Below, one piece after another: positions 8,818-16,999 of a stretch of DNA of 43,545 bases (position 1 is its first letter; the number at the start of each line of letters is the position of its first letter). This DNA is from Clostridium sp. (GTDB taxonomy: Bacteria; Bacillota; Clostridia; Clostridiales; Clostridiaceae), in NCBI GenBank assembly GCA_022773025.1, contig JALEZF010000112.1, forward strand, positions 1 through 43,545, in the 5' to 3' direction. The position numbers and the translations under genes are program-made. Under the pieces are notes generated by a model that searched no databases, was not told where the DNA came from, and saw nothing but the letters and a program-made list of their open reading frames with translations.

Positions 8818-9227
8818 TATTTACATTCCACCTCCCAATGATTACTCCATTCTTGAACACCAAGAATATTAACAACATCATCAAATTGACGTTCTAAGTC
8901 AGCAATACTGTTAGGCTTAATTCCTTTAATATCAAAATCACATATGCCTTTCACAATTATGTCATTTAACCCAAAAGTAAAATAGTTTGCTCTGTCCTCA
9001 TCCATTAGCATATTAAATCTTTTAGGCCTAACATAATTATCTAATTTATCAATAAAAATAAGAATGCTATCATCACGATTTAATCCTTTATCCGTAATAG
9101 TAGCATTCCTTTTGCCTTGCCAATTAACTCCTCTTATAATAGTTCTTTGATATCTATCAACGTCATTTTCTTTATCATAATACTTATTATAAAGAGTTAT
9201 ATCAGCATTCTTAAATAATACACCCAC
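8817..9227 (-). CDS. Head-tail joining protein (Minor_capsid_1 / DUF6751-like)
   Basis: A 136-residue protein, first of the three minor-capsid-type genes. It begins with a beta-rich VLFKNADITLYNKYYDKENDVDRYQRT segment and contains RGVNWQGK, typical of stopper-like proteins in Gram-positive siphoviruses. The order connector, this protein, gp10-like, terminator is the usual head-completion order. No enzymatic motif. Fold assignment is from memory and position. Confidence 0.75.
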   Translation of the reverse strand: MGVLFKNADITLYNKYYDKENDVDRYQRTIIRGVNWQGKRNATITDKGLNRDDSILIFIDKLDNYVRPKRFNMLMDEDRANYFTFGLNDIIVKGICDFDIKGIKPNSIADLERQFDDVVNILGVQEWSNHWEVECK

Positions 9228-9231
9228 AATA

Positions 9232-9504
9232 TCACCCCATTAACTTAACAAATGGAGCAGGTAACAATTCTTTAATATCATTAGTTATGGTCCATTTACC
9301 TTCATCAGCAAATGTCATTGATTGACCACCCTCACTAAATGATTTTACACCTGACATAGTTTTAAAATTTGCAGCCTTTTCAACTAACAATTGAACAGCT
9401 ACACCAAAATTAGATAAAACATATTCTTTGGTCCATTTAGGATGTCCAATTACATTTAAATAACCTTTAATCTTTTCTATTGCAATATCCTCATTAGAGT
9501 ACAT
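9232..9504 (-). CDS. Head-tail connector-like protein
   Basis: A 90-residue helical protein between the head fiber and stopper genes. The start (SNEDIAIEKIKGYLNVIGHPKWTKEYVLSNFG) and LLVEKAANFKTMSGVKSFSEG resemble gp6-like connector proteins, which dock under the portal. It ends with LLPAPFVKLMG, a common ending in this family. The function rests on position and general helical character. Confidence 0.65.
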   Translation of the reverse strand: MYSNEDIAIEKIKGYLNVIGHPKWTKEYVLSNFGVAVQLLVEKAANFKTMSGVKSFSEGGQSMTFADEGKWTITNDIKELLPAPFVKLMG

Positions 9505-9544
9505 TTAACCCCTCCTTAAAAGAGAGTAACTAAGTACTCTCACT

Positions 9545-9898
9545 TTATGCTTCATTCATAAGTCCTTTGGCTTTTAAATCTGCAATTAAATTATTAAATG
9601 CTGTTACTACTGCTGCAACTTCTGCTCCACCATCTAAAGCATCTACTTTATTTAATTTATTAATTACGGCATCTGCTCCTTTAGGACCTTGTGGTCCAGT
9701 TTCTCCTCTATCACCCTTAGGTCCTTGAACACCCGTTTCACCTTTATCTCCTTTTGGACCTTGAGTACCCGCTGGTCCTTGTTCACCCTTAGGTCCAGGA
9801 GTAAGTTCTATATTTGAAATTCCTTCTTCTATATGATCTAATTTTGCTTTTGTTATTGTTTCTCCATCAACCCATGTTTGCTTTTCGTATGCTGCCAT
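9545..9898 (-). CDS. Collagen-like head fiber protein
   Basis: A 117-residue protein in three parts: an N-terminal attachment segment ([21 protein letters not shown], about 6-30), a Gly-X-Y triple-helix region of about 14 triplets ([19 protein letters not shown] and on, about 35-75), and a C-terminal domain ([20 protein letters not shown] ending KGLMNEA). The last part resembles Phage_fiber_2, the head fiber family of phi29 gp8.5. The gene follows the major capsid gene, so the product probably decorates the capsid as a trimeric fiber rather than the tail. Confidence 0.78.
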   Translation of the reverse strand: MAAYEKQTWVDGETITKAKLDHIEEGISNIELTPGPKGEQGPAGTQGPKGDKGETGVQGPKGDRGETGPQGPKGADAVINKLNKVDALDGGAEVAAVVTAFNNLIADLKAKGLMNEA

Positions 9899-9948
9899 CC
9901 TTCATTACTCCTTTCCTACTTTTGCTTCGCCAACCTTAGCTTTTCCTA

Positions 9949-9966
9949 CCCTAGATGTCTCTAGGG
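9949..9966 (-). other. RNA hairpin after the major capsid stop codon
   Basis: CCCTAGA pairs perfectly with TCTAGGG around a 4-nt loop, beginning 6 bp after the major capsid stop. There is no T tract, so it is more likely an RNA-stabilising or partial-termination element that raises capsid expression over downstream genes. Confidence 0.55.
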
Positions 9967-9971
9967 CTTGA

Positions 9972-11003
9972 TTAGGGTAAAGTGATAGTTCCTATTCCTA
10001 ATTCTTCTCCATGAGGTAATGTTGGTAATGCAGTAGCAACAGCTTTAGTAAATTCTCCAACTGGATCTATAGATGTATAAGTTCCAACGAAGATTTTATT
10101 ATCTAAAACTGAAGCTTCTTCTATCTTTCCATCACCAATAAGTTTAACTTCTTCAGCTGTTAAACCATAAATAGTCTCCCCTAATGTTTCATCTCCAAAC
10201 ATAGATATTACATTTTCAGGGAAATATCTAGCAGTAGTATATCCTTTTGTAGTTTCTTTCTTGTATTTTCCTTCATAAACCACTATTTGAGGTAAATCTA
10301 ATTGGGCTAGTAGCTCATTTAATGCAGCTAAAGTAACAATCTTATCTGAATTAACTCCATAAATAGCTTTTCTTACACTAGCACAATTACAAATAGTTTT
10401 AACAACTTTTCTAGATGTTAATGCTCTAGTTGGTCTTGATCCACTTTCGGTTTCCACCGCATCAGCTAATGCAGTTAAATCATCTAATGGATGGTCATTA
10501 TCTGGAGCTTTCCATGTAAATTTATTTTGGTTTCTAGTTGGCACTTTATAGTCAATAGTTACCTTTACACCATTTTCATTAATAGCAATTTTACCTGTAG
10601 ATAATAACTCCATTCTCATTGCTTCAACTCTAACTTTAACTGAATCTGCCATCTTTTCAGAATCATTATAAAGTTGAGATAAAACAAAAGCTAATTCTGA
10701 GTCTGTTCTTGGATTATTTATCTTAATAATTTCTTTTTCTGCAATTTTAATCTTTCTCTTAATAAGAGCTAGGCTTGCAACACCTTTTTCAATTGCTTCT
10801 CTTGAAGCTAACTGAGTTTCTGTATCAAAAGCATGCACTTCTGCACTTACAGGAAGTCCCCCTGTTCCTAATATCATATCAAATTCAATATCTTGAATTT
10901 TACGCTCTGGGAAAAGTGATTCCCCTAACATTTGAGTAACTTTTCTTTCTTTAAAATAATTAACTAATTCATTTGTGTTAAAAACTTCTTCTAATCTTGG
11001 CAT
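9972..11003 (-). CDS. Major capsid protein, E family
   Basis: A 343-residue protein recognised as the phage major capsid protein E type. It has a VTQMLGESLFPERKIQDIEFDMI motif near the N-terminus, a conserved AFDTETQLASREAIEKG stretch near residues 57-75, a KIAINENG / VTIDYKVP strand pair near 140-155, and a P-domain-like TARYFPENVISMFGDETLGETIYG segment near 255-280. E-family capsids use an HK97 fold. The gene order scaffold, decoration, capsid fits. No obvious N-terminal cleavage peptide, consistent with a separate scaffold. Confidence 0.93.
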   Translation of the reverse strand: MPRLEEVFNTNELVNYFKERKVTQMLGESLFPERKIQDIEFDMILGTGGLPVSAEVHAFDTETQLASREAIEKGVASLALIKRKIKIAEKEIIKINNPRTDSELAFVLSQLYNDSEKMADSVKVRVEAMRMELLSTGKIAINENGVKVTIDYKVPTRNQNKFTWKAPDNDHPLDDLTALADAVETESGSRPTRALTSRKVVKTICNCASVRKAIYGVNSDKIVTLAALNELLAQLDLPQIVVYEGKYKKETTKGYTTARYFPENVISMFGDETLGETIYGLTAEEVKLIGDGKIEEASVLDNKIFVGTYTSIDPVGEFTKAVATALPTLPHGEELGIGTITLP

Positions 11004-11018
11004 TTATTATTCACCTTC

Positions 11019-11381
11019 CTATCTAAATTTTATATTTGGTACTTTTGCTTTAGCAGCAGTTTTAGCACCTTCGTCAAAACCATCAAATACTCTATCTTCT
11101 CTTAAGTAACCTTCAACAATTATTGAAGCTGGAGCATCTCCATTTGTTACATCTACTGTTTTATAAAGAACCCCTATTGGATTACCTTCAAAACTTGATC
11201 CACTTGGTTTTACAACTGCACCTGTAGCATCAATGAAAGAACCAGCTTTTACATACTTTCTTCCATTCTCATCAGCTTGAGTAACATTTGAAGCTAATAC
11301 AGTTCCTGTAAAAGTAACCAAATTCTTTTCAGTTACTAGAATCTCCATATCATTTGTATAATTTTCTTTTCCAAAATACAT
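11019..11381 (-). CDS. Capsid decoration-type protein
   Basis: A 120-residue beta-rich protein between scaffold and major capsid genes, where lambda gpD-type decoration proteins sit. Segments FTGTVLASNVTQADENGRKYV, FEGNPIGVLYKTVDVTNGD and SIIVEGYLREDRV suggest a beta-tulip fold. It is preceded by a strong GAGGAGG site. The assignment rests on position and sequence character rather than a diagnostic motif. Confidence 0.7.
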   Translation of the reverse strand: MYFGKENYTNDMEILVTEKNLVTFTGTVLASNVTQADENGRKYVKAGSFIDATGAVVKPSGSSFEGNPIGVLYKTVDVTNGDAPASIIVEGYLREDRVFDGFDEGAKTAAKAKVPNIKFR

Positions 11382-11396
11382 GTTTTATTCCTCCTC

Positions 11397-12032
11397 TTAT
11401 TTATCAGCCCAAGGGTCATTTGGTGCTGAACTTGTTTGATTTAATTGAGCAGCTACTGCTGCACCAATACTAATTGGTTTTCCATCAGCTCCTTTACCAG
11501 GAACATAAGAATTAGATTTCATTTTTTCAGTAGCTATTGCTTCAAGACCTTTGGACCAGTCAGTAGCTAAACCGTCAATTACCTCTTTAGTTTTATCAAA
11601 ATCTTCATCTAAGCACCTTTCTACAAAACTAGCTGGTAGCTTCTTATCGGCTGCGTATTTCATAGCTTGAGTCAATAGGTCTTTTCTTGCATTAGCTGCC
11701 TTTTCATCTGCTAGTTGTTTTTCTAAGTCAGCTAATTTCTTAGCCATAGGATCTTTAACTAACTCTGGATACTTTTCCTTAATAAAAGGTTCAAGTTCCT
11801 TCTCTAAATTATTCTCCTTCCAAGTCTTTAAAGCTTTGTTGTGATATTTATCATTTTCACTCTCCATATAAGCTTTAAAGTCTTTATCATTTTTCATTTT
11901 TTCCTTAAAGGCCTCTAAGGTAAGTCCACTTTCTTTTAGTGACTTAGCTAAATCACTATCTTTTAATAATTCATCAATATCTTGATCATCAGTAGCTTTT
12001 TCAATTAGTTTTAATAAATCTTTCTTTAACAT
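11397..12032 (-). CDS. Capsid scaffolding protein (DUF4355)
   Basis: Start taken at ATG 12030-12032 (MLKKDLLKLIEKATDD) because AAGGAGG lies 5 bp upstream; an in-frame ATG 21 bp earlier lacks such a site. The 211-residue product is highly charged with long coiled-coil helices (about 60-125), then an ARKDLLTQAMKYAADKKLP segment and a Gly/Pro-rich tail ending NDPWADK. This is the DUF4355 architecture found directly before E-family capsid genes in Firmicutes phages. It should fill the procapsid and leave on maturation. Confidence 0.87.
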   Translation of the reverse strand: MLKKDLLKLIEKATDDQDIDELLKDSDLAKSLKESGLTLEAFKEKMKNDKDFKAYMESENDKYHNKALKTWKENNLEKELEPFIKEKYPELVKDPMAKKLADLEKQLADEKAANARKDLLTQAMKYAADKKLPASFVERCLDEDFDKTKEVIDGLATDWSKGLEAIATEKMKSNSYVPGKGADGKPISIGAAVAAQLNQTSSAPNDPWADK

Positions 12033-12182
12033 ATATTCCTCCTTATCCCACAAACCTCATTAAAAGCCTTGTGACACAAAATTATTTAACTTAGTTCGTA
12101 TACTTATATCCCCTTGTACAATAAAGCTTCCACAAGACGATTTTAGGTATAAAAATAAAGCAGTTTAGCGCCTTACTTAGGG

Positions 12183-12213
12183 CAAAATAAAAAGCCTTAG
12201 TTTTCTAAGACTT
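12183..12213 (-). terminator. Rho-independent terminator before the scaffold gene
   Basis: On the minus strand AAGTCTTAG pairs with CTAAGGCTT (9 bp including one G-U) around an AAAA loop and is followed by TTTATTTT. It lies 2 bp after the stop of the 33-residue membrane peptide gene and about 150 bp before the scaffold start. The 12054-12182 stretch holds no gene; no convincing -35/-10 pair was found in it. Confidence 0.75.
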
Positions 12214-12215
12214 AA

Positions 12216-12317
12216 TTAACATTTAAATATCATTATCACTATTGCAACAAGCGTTATTTCAATGCAAGTTAAAACATGTCTAATATCTTTAAGCAGCTTA
12301 AGCTGTTTTTCATCCAT
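12216..12317 (-). CDS. 33-residue single-pass membrane peptide
   Basis: ATG at 12315-12317 follows an AAGGAGGAG site at 4 bp spacing, one of the best in the window. The peptide has a charged helical start (MDEKQLKLLKDIRHVL), a hydrophobic segment at about 17-31 (TCIEITLVAIVIMIF), and ends KC. It sits alone between two terminators in the 12054-12378 gap, between the toxin/immunity pair and the head genes. No family recognised. Candidates are a holin-like peptide, a toxin-associated peptide or a moron product; none can be chosen from sequence. Confidence 0.65.
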   Translation of the reverse strand: MDEKQLKLLKDIRHVLTCIEITLVAIVIMIFKC

Positions 12318-12345
12318 TACGCTCCTCCTTAATTTTAAGCATAAT

Positions 12346-12380
12346 AAAAGCACCTACCATTTAACTTAGTAAGTGCTTTT
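12346..12380 (-). terminator. Terminator after the MuF-toxin immunity gene
   Basis: On the minus strand AAAAGCACTTAC pairs with GTAGGTGCTTTT (one mismatch) around an 11-nt loop and is followed by ATTAT. It overlaps the stop codon of the 108-residue gene. The arms are nearly symmetric, so it may also act on rightward transcripts. The arms equal those at 5548-5575. Confidence 0.75.
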
Positions 12381-12705
12381 ATATTACCTTTTTCAATACT
12401 TCTTTATACAATTCTCTTAATGTCACATCTTTAAGATTTAAAGCTAATTCATCATCTTTATAATCTAAAAGTCCAACATCAGGTAAACATTCTTCTTTGT
12501 CTATGTTTTTATAAACCTTTTTTAAATCTAATATCTCAATACTAGCTAAATCATCAGTTTCTCCTACATAATGAAGAAGAACCTCATAATCTGGTGTTTC
12601 ATATCCATCAGTAGTTATATTGTTACAATCATTTATAAAACAACATTTAGATATAATTTCATCATTTATTTCATTTAAGCTCAATGATTTTACTACTTTC
12701 GCCAT
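12379..12705 (-). CDS. Probable immunity protein for the MuF toxin
   Basis: A 108-residue acidic protein that begins inside the 3' end of the minor head/toxin gene (13-bp overlap) and ends at a terminator. No family was recognised. It has two Cys in SKCCFINDCNN near residues 20-27 and acidic stretches (DYKDDELALNLKDVTLRELY) that could cover a basic nuclease surface. MuF polymorphic toxins of temperate phages are normally followed by a small immunity gene in exactly this arrangement. The immunity role is inference from context; an ordinary head protein is the alternative. Confidence 0.6.
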   Translation of the reverse strand: MAKVVKSLSLNEINDEIISKCCFINDCNNITTDGYETPDYEVLLHYVGETDDLASIEILDLKKVYKNIDKEECLPDVGLLDYKDDELALNLKDVTLRELYKEVLKKVI

Positions 12706-13853
12706 AACAACACCTTCTTTTTTATATTATTTAAATACCTTTTATTAGGATAATATGCTGTAATTATATCACTATTAACTATCACTATCAAATCTTTTCC
12801 TTTTATATTTTTAATATATACATTTTTACCAAATGATAGTCTTATCTCATCTGGATTTTTTAAACTTTCTACTATTTCATCTATATTAGATGGATTTAAA
12901 AATTCCTTATGGTCCTCTAAAATATGCCAGTATTGATCTATACTTTTTCTACTTTTATTTATAACTTCTATAGGTGTTACTATTTCTTTTTTTATAGCTT
13001 TTTCCCAATACTTCATTCCATTTTTAGCTTCGTTTTCGTCCAAAATACCTGAATTAATTTGTGATCTTAATATCTCCCAATTACTTTTCTTAGCAAACAA
13101 TTGTAAATTCATCACTAAATGTTTTTCATCATCTTCCTGGACATAAAAGCATTTACATTGTGGATGTCTTGGCAATCTCGGTCTATTTGGATCATCTACA
13201 TCAAATATTTTTTCATGATCATTCATACATCTATCACACGTATTACATAAACAAGCATTGTATTTAACTTTTTTTATTCCATAATCTCTAAAATATTTTT
13301 CAGTGATATCACTTTCAACTCGTGCTATCTCAGTATCAACCAATCTACTAACATTATACTTATTGGCATCAAACTGTTTCTCAATGTGAGATTTAATTTG
13401 ATTAGCATTAACTTTGCCATCTAAAAAGTCCTTAACCTCTTTATGCAATCTTTTAGATACATCATTTTCATTATCCCAAATTCTATCTGAATAATGCTTA
13501 CCATCAAGATTCCTATTAATTATATCTAATACTTCTTGCTGGTGAGACTTAATCCCATATGACTCTAAATTATCTTTAGCAACTTTTGATAAAATACTAT
13601 CAACTTTTTTAGTTGTTTCTTTTGTTTCATTAGAAAACATATTTAGTATTTTACTAGACAGCCCTTTATATAAAGTATTTTTTTGCTTGTTATTAAGGTT
13701 CAACACATTATCAACAATAGTGTAAGTAAGCAAAATCATAGCTATTTCATTTAATAATTCTCTCATATTTATATTTTGTCTCTTATAAACTTCTTTCAAT
13801 TCTTCCTCAGATGATTTATATAATTCTTCTAAAAATTTCTCTCTATCCATCAT
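12693..13853 (-). CDS. MuF minor head protein fused to a BECR-type nuclease-like C-terminus
   Basis: 386 residues. Residues 1-240 are an SPP1 gp7/Mu gpF-type minor head protein, with the R-x-V-D-T-E-I-A-R region (170-178) and a zinc-binding cluster (C201, C203, C206, C209, then H230-P-Q-C233-x-C235). A linker with MNLQLFAKKS (248-257) follows. Residues 305-386 (DQYWHILEDHKEFLNP, NPDEIRLS, VYIKNIKGKDLIVIVN, ITAYYPN) have the layout of phage barnase/EndoU/colicin E5-D/RelE-like nuclease domains. MuF-toxin fusions are known in temperate Firmicutes phages. Start overlaps the portal stop (GAATGATG). RNase activity is inferred. Confidence 0.82.
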   Translation of the reverse strand: MMDREKFLEELYKSSEEELKEVYKRQNINMRELLNEIAMILLTYTIVDNVLNLNNKQKNTLYKGLSSKILNMFSNETKETTKKVDSILSKVAKDNLESYGIKSHQQEVLDIINRNLDGKHYSDRIWDNENDVSKRLHKEVKDFLDGKVNANQIKSHIEKQFDANKYNVSRLVDTEIARVESDITEKYFRDYGIKKVKYNACLCNTCDRCMNDHEKIFDVDDPNRPRLPRHPQCKCFYVQEDDEKHLVMNLQLFAKKSNWEILRSQINSGILDENEAKNGMKYWEKAIKKEIVTPIEVINKSRKSIDQYWHILEDHKEFLNPSNIDEIVESLKNPDEIRLSFGKNVYIKNIKGKDLIVIVNSDIITAYYPNKRYLNNIKKKVLLWRK

Positions 13854-15190
13854 TCATCACCATGTTCTAAATCAGGAATATTATTCATTTCTTCCTGCTG
13901 TTCTTTTTTAACCTTTTCAGCTTCAGCAACTTTATTATTAATAAAACTAAATAATCCTCTAGCAGTATCTTTAGAAATAACTCCTTCTGGAGTTTGATTT
14001 AACATCTGAGCTGTAGCCAAGTCATCACTTGGAATGTTTGGAGTATAAAGAGCTTTAACATCTTTATAATCATATTTAAGATTTTTCTTTATATCTAAGT
14101 AAATAAATAAAAATCTCAATCTATTTTTAACTATATTCTTATGAGCCTTTATCTGTAAATTACACTTATTCTCTAGAACTATCAATCTAGATCTTAAAGC
14201 AATACCACTTAAATTACTTTGAAGCTTTTCATTATGATTTATATGACAAGCTATCTGGTACATAGTATCTTCGTATCTATCAAGAGTATTCTGAATGAAA
14301 GTATCATTAATTTCTTTTATCAACCATTTAGAGTCTGATTTATCACCTGGTAACTGAATTACACCTAATCGCTTCATATCATCTATTTCATCTTCATCTA
14401 TCTGACAATTCTTAAACAACAAATAAGCATTTCTAAAATCGCTTATCTCATTACCAATATCGCTTAGATTAGTCTCAAAAGCATCTTGAAGTCCTTTTAG
14501 ATCTTTATATAAACTATCGTCATAATCTTCATCAGTTAATTCTCCAATAGTAACTGGAACTTCTCCAAAAATATTTACACTCGGACTAGCTATCTCATTA
14601 AATTTATTATCAAAGTGATATATCTTATCTGAAGTATAAACATCAATGTAAGAAGTAGTTGTTTCAAAATCATTTTTAAAAGAATGAATAAAAAAAAGAA
14701 CTTTCTTTGAAGATTCATCATAATAAGCATATCCTTCTGTTGGTTTTATAATCTTGCTACAAAAATCAGCTTTATCATCAATATAATATAGCTCATACAC
14801 TTTTGTGAAAATCAGTAAGTACTTCATTAAATCTGTATCATGCAGTTCATTCCAATGTGCTGTATAATAATCAATATCCTTTATTATATTAGAGTTGTCT
14901 GTTCTAGATTCATAAGTTATATCATTACCTAAAGTATAAGCTACCTCTTCTTTAATAAACTTCTTAATATAATTTGTGTTTATTTTAAGATTAGATCTTT
15001 CAGTAACAAAGAGATATTTTTTAATAGCATCAGTATCTCCTTTATAATACTGATACATCTTTTCATAAATATTTTTAAACACATGATAACTTCCATAAGC
15101 TTTTTTAATAAGTTTTAAATGTTCTGGATTAGAGAGGTCTAATCCTATTTCTTTTCCAAACAACTTTTTTATTAAATCATTTATTGTCAA
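13850..15190 (-). CDS. Portal protein, SPP1 Gp6 type
   Basis: 446 residues. The N-terminal part (KKAYGSYHVFKNIYEKMYQYYKGD, then KINTNYIKKFIKEEVAYTLGND near 70-92) is the conserved wing/stem start of SPP1-like portals. The LQDAFETNLSDIGNEISDFRNAYL region near 233-256 is the stem helix area. A helical clip/crown ends in a Glu/Lys-rich tail (EVKKEQQEEMNN type). Portals form the dodecameric DNA gate and bind terminase. It overlaps terL by 4 bp and the minor head gene by 4 bp, so the three are translationally coupled. Confidence 0.93.
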   Translation of the reverse strand: MTINDLIKKLFGKEIGLDLSNPEHLKLIKKAYGSYHVFKNIYEKMYQYYKGDTDAIKKYLFVTERSNLKINTNYIKKFIKEEVAYTLGNDITYESRTDNSNIIKDIDYYTAHWNELHDTDLMKYLLIFTKVYELYYIDDKADFCSKIIKPTEGYAYYDESSKKVLFFIHSFKNDFETTTSYIDVYTSDKIYHFDNKFNEIASPSVNIFGEVPVTIGELTDEDYDDSLYKDLKGLQDAFETNLSDIGNEISDFRNAYLLFKNCQIDEDEIDDMKRLGVIQLPGDKSDSKWLIKEINDTFIQNTLDRYEDTMYQIACHINHNEKLQSNLSGIALRSRLIVLENKCNLQIKAHKNIVKNRLRFLFIYLDIKKNLKYDYKDVKALYTPNIPSDDLATAQMLNQTPEGVISKDTARGLFSFINNKVAEAEKVKKEQQEEMNNIPDLEHGDE

Positions 15191-16980
15191 ATTCCGAACC
15201 TCCTTCTATCCAGTAATTTTATTTTTCTAACAACCTTTATAGTATCAACCTTCAACCAAAATTCAGCACTTACGTCAGCAGCATCATCATGGACTGTAAA
15301 CTTTTGTCCTGCAAAATCCATCAGCTGATTTGTAAATTCACTATCCTCTTCGGCAAAAATAAAAGTACCATTATTTACATATGGTACTATAGTTGAAATC
15401 TTATCATCCTTATTTTTACGTTGCATTTCATTAATTATTGTTATATTTCTATATTTCAATACTGGATGCTCATTTATAGCCTTTTCAAGTTGATTTGCAT
15501 CAGCGCCGTTAAATGTATTCTTTTCTATATTAACATGAGTAATATCCTCATATTCTAGTAAGTAATCAATCATCTTTTGAATATATTTATCAAACTCTTT
15601 TCTAGCATTTATTTTTTCAAGCTTTGCTTTTCTAGCATACTTATTACCATTGCTAGATTCTGAACCAACTAAAAATGCACAATAGTCATTGTTAGCACCA
15701 CCTGAAGCAGCTGGGTCCACACACAACATTGTCTTAATAAAATCATGGGTTTCGATAGTTGCTCTCGGTTCAGTATTAACCCTTTTAAAGTACTTTTCAC
15801 CAATACTATCTACATCACCCTGAACCTCCTGTTTAAAAGAGTTAGGATTTTCAAAATAATCCAGTGCTAGCTCTAAACAATCCCAAAATTCACTCCAAAG
15901 AGTTGGAAATTGCATATCTTTTTCATGTTTATAATAGAACTCTTTAGCATCTTCAAGCCTATCATCATTTTTAAAATCATTCAAAATACATGAAAACTTT
16001 TTCCAAAGTCCAGTTTGAAAATAATGATCTAATCCATTAACTTTTTCACCTTTTTCGTTAATAAAATCATCTATTAAAACACCCTTGTACTTTTTAAATT
16101 TCCAAGTAGCTGATTTAAGCAATCTAGAGTAGAAACATTCTTTATGCTGCTGAGTTCCCCAAGCCATAAGTACAGTACCTTTTTTAACTATTTTACCATT
16201 TTTTACAATAGGACGTTGTTTAGCGAATTTAACATCATTTGAATAACGTAACCACTTCTTTTCCCTCGCCTCTTCTGTTCGGCAATCATCCTCGGATTGA
16301 TAATCATCGAGTATTATCAAATCAGGTCTAACGTTCTTATATTTACGTCCACGCATGGGAGAGGTACTCGATATTGCTTCAATGAAAGTTTTATTTGTAA
16401 ACTCAAGCTGAGTAGCATTACAAATAAAATCTCTATTTCTATCATCAAGGAGCTTACCAAAAGCTGATTCGATACGTTCATTTTCAATCATATTATCTTT
16501 TATATCCTTGATAAACTTTTCAGCAGTACTTCCTATATCAGAGCAAATAAGCACATAAGATTTATGTTTATATGATACTGCCCAAATACTTGGTCCCAAT
16601 GTACCAAATGCTGATTTTCCAGTACCTCTTGATAATATACGTCCAAGTTGTTCTGGACCATTACCAATTACAGACTCCTGGATATCTCGCCACATTTCAT
16701 GATGTACATCCGCAAGTGGAGCTGCGGCATTATCTTCTTTTGGAAGATATATATCCTGAAGAAAATACAAACAAAAAAACTCTAAAGAAATTGCTCCAAG
16801 CTCCCACGCTAATCCATGGAACCCAAACAAATTCTTAGAGTTTTCAAGTATACGATTTTCTGTTAATTCTTCGGCCTTTTTTTCATCTATTCCTATATCA
16901 ATATAGGATTTTTTCAAGTAGTGATAAAGCAGCCATTTGTTACGTGCTTCATCACTTGGGAACTCAAATGGTATATTCAA
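15187..16980 (-). CDS. Terminase large subunit
   Basis: 597 residues. The ATPase domain shows a Walker A-like SRGTGKS (117-123), Walker B LIILDD (221-226) and a coupling-motif-like LMAWGTQQH near 271. The nuclease domain begins at MLCVDPAASGG, with the first catalytic Asp near 422; HVNIEKN (about 487) and a DDAADVSAEFW segment near the C-terminus would supply the other acidic residues. The enzyme pumps DNA into the prohead and cuts it. Unusually, terS is not adjacent but about 1.9 kb away, separated by three cargo genes. Confidence 0.95.
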   Translation of the reverse strand: MNIPFEFPSDEARNKWLLYHYLKKSYIDIGIDEKKAEELTENRILENSKNLFGFHGLAWELGAISLEFFCLYFLQDIYLPKEDNAAAPLADVHHEMWRDIQESVIGNGPEQLGRILSRGTGKSAFGTLGPSIWAVSYKHKSYVLICSDIGSTAEKFIKDIKDNMIENERIESAFGKLLDDRNRDFICNATQLEFTNKTFIEAISSTSPMRGRKYKNVRPDLIILDDYQSEDDCRTEEAREKKWLRYSNDVKFAKQRPIVKNGKIVKKGTVLMAWGTQQHKECFYSRLLKSATWKFKKYKGVLIDDFINEKGEKVNGLDHYFQTGLWKKFSCILNDFKNDDRLEDAKEFYYKHEKDMQFPTLWSEFWDCLELALDYFENPNSFKQEVQGDVDSIGEKYFKRVNTEPRATIETHDFIKTMLCVDPAASGGANNDYCAFLVGSESSNGNKYARKAKLEKINARKEFDKYIQKMIDYLLEYEDITHVNIEKNTFNGADANQLEKAINEHPVLKYRNITIINEMQRKNKDDKISTIVPYVNNGTFIFAEEDSEFTNQLMDFAGQKFTVHDDAADVSAEFWLKVDTIKVVRKIKLLDRRRFGI

Positions 16981-16999
16981 GCTTTATCACCTCTCTCTT

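Noticed and set aside
12054-12182. Promoter for the head operon
   Set aside because: Several AT-rich pieces, but no -35/-10 pair with proper spacing was found, so none was annotated.
13108-13112. Separate toxin gene starting at internal Met248 of the MuF protein
   Set aside because: The frame is continuous with the head domain and no good ribosome site precedes this ATG.
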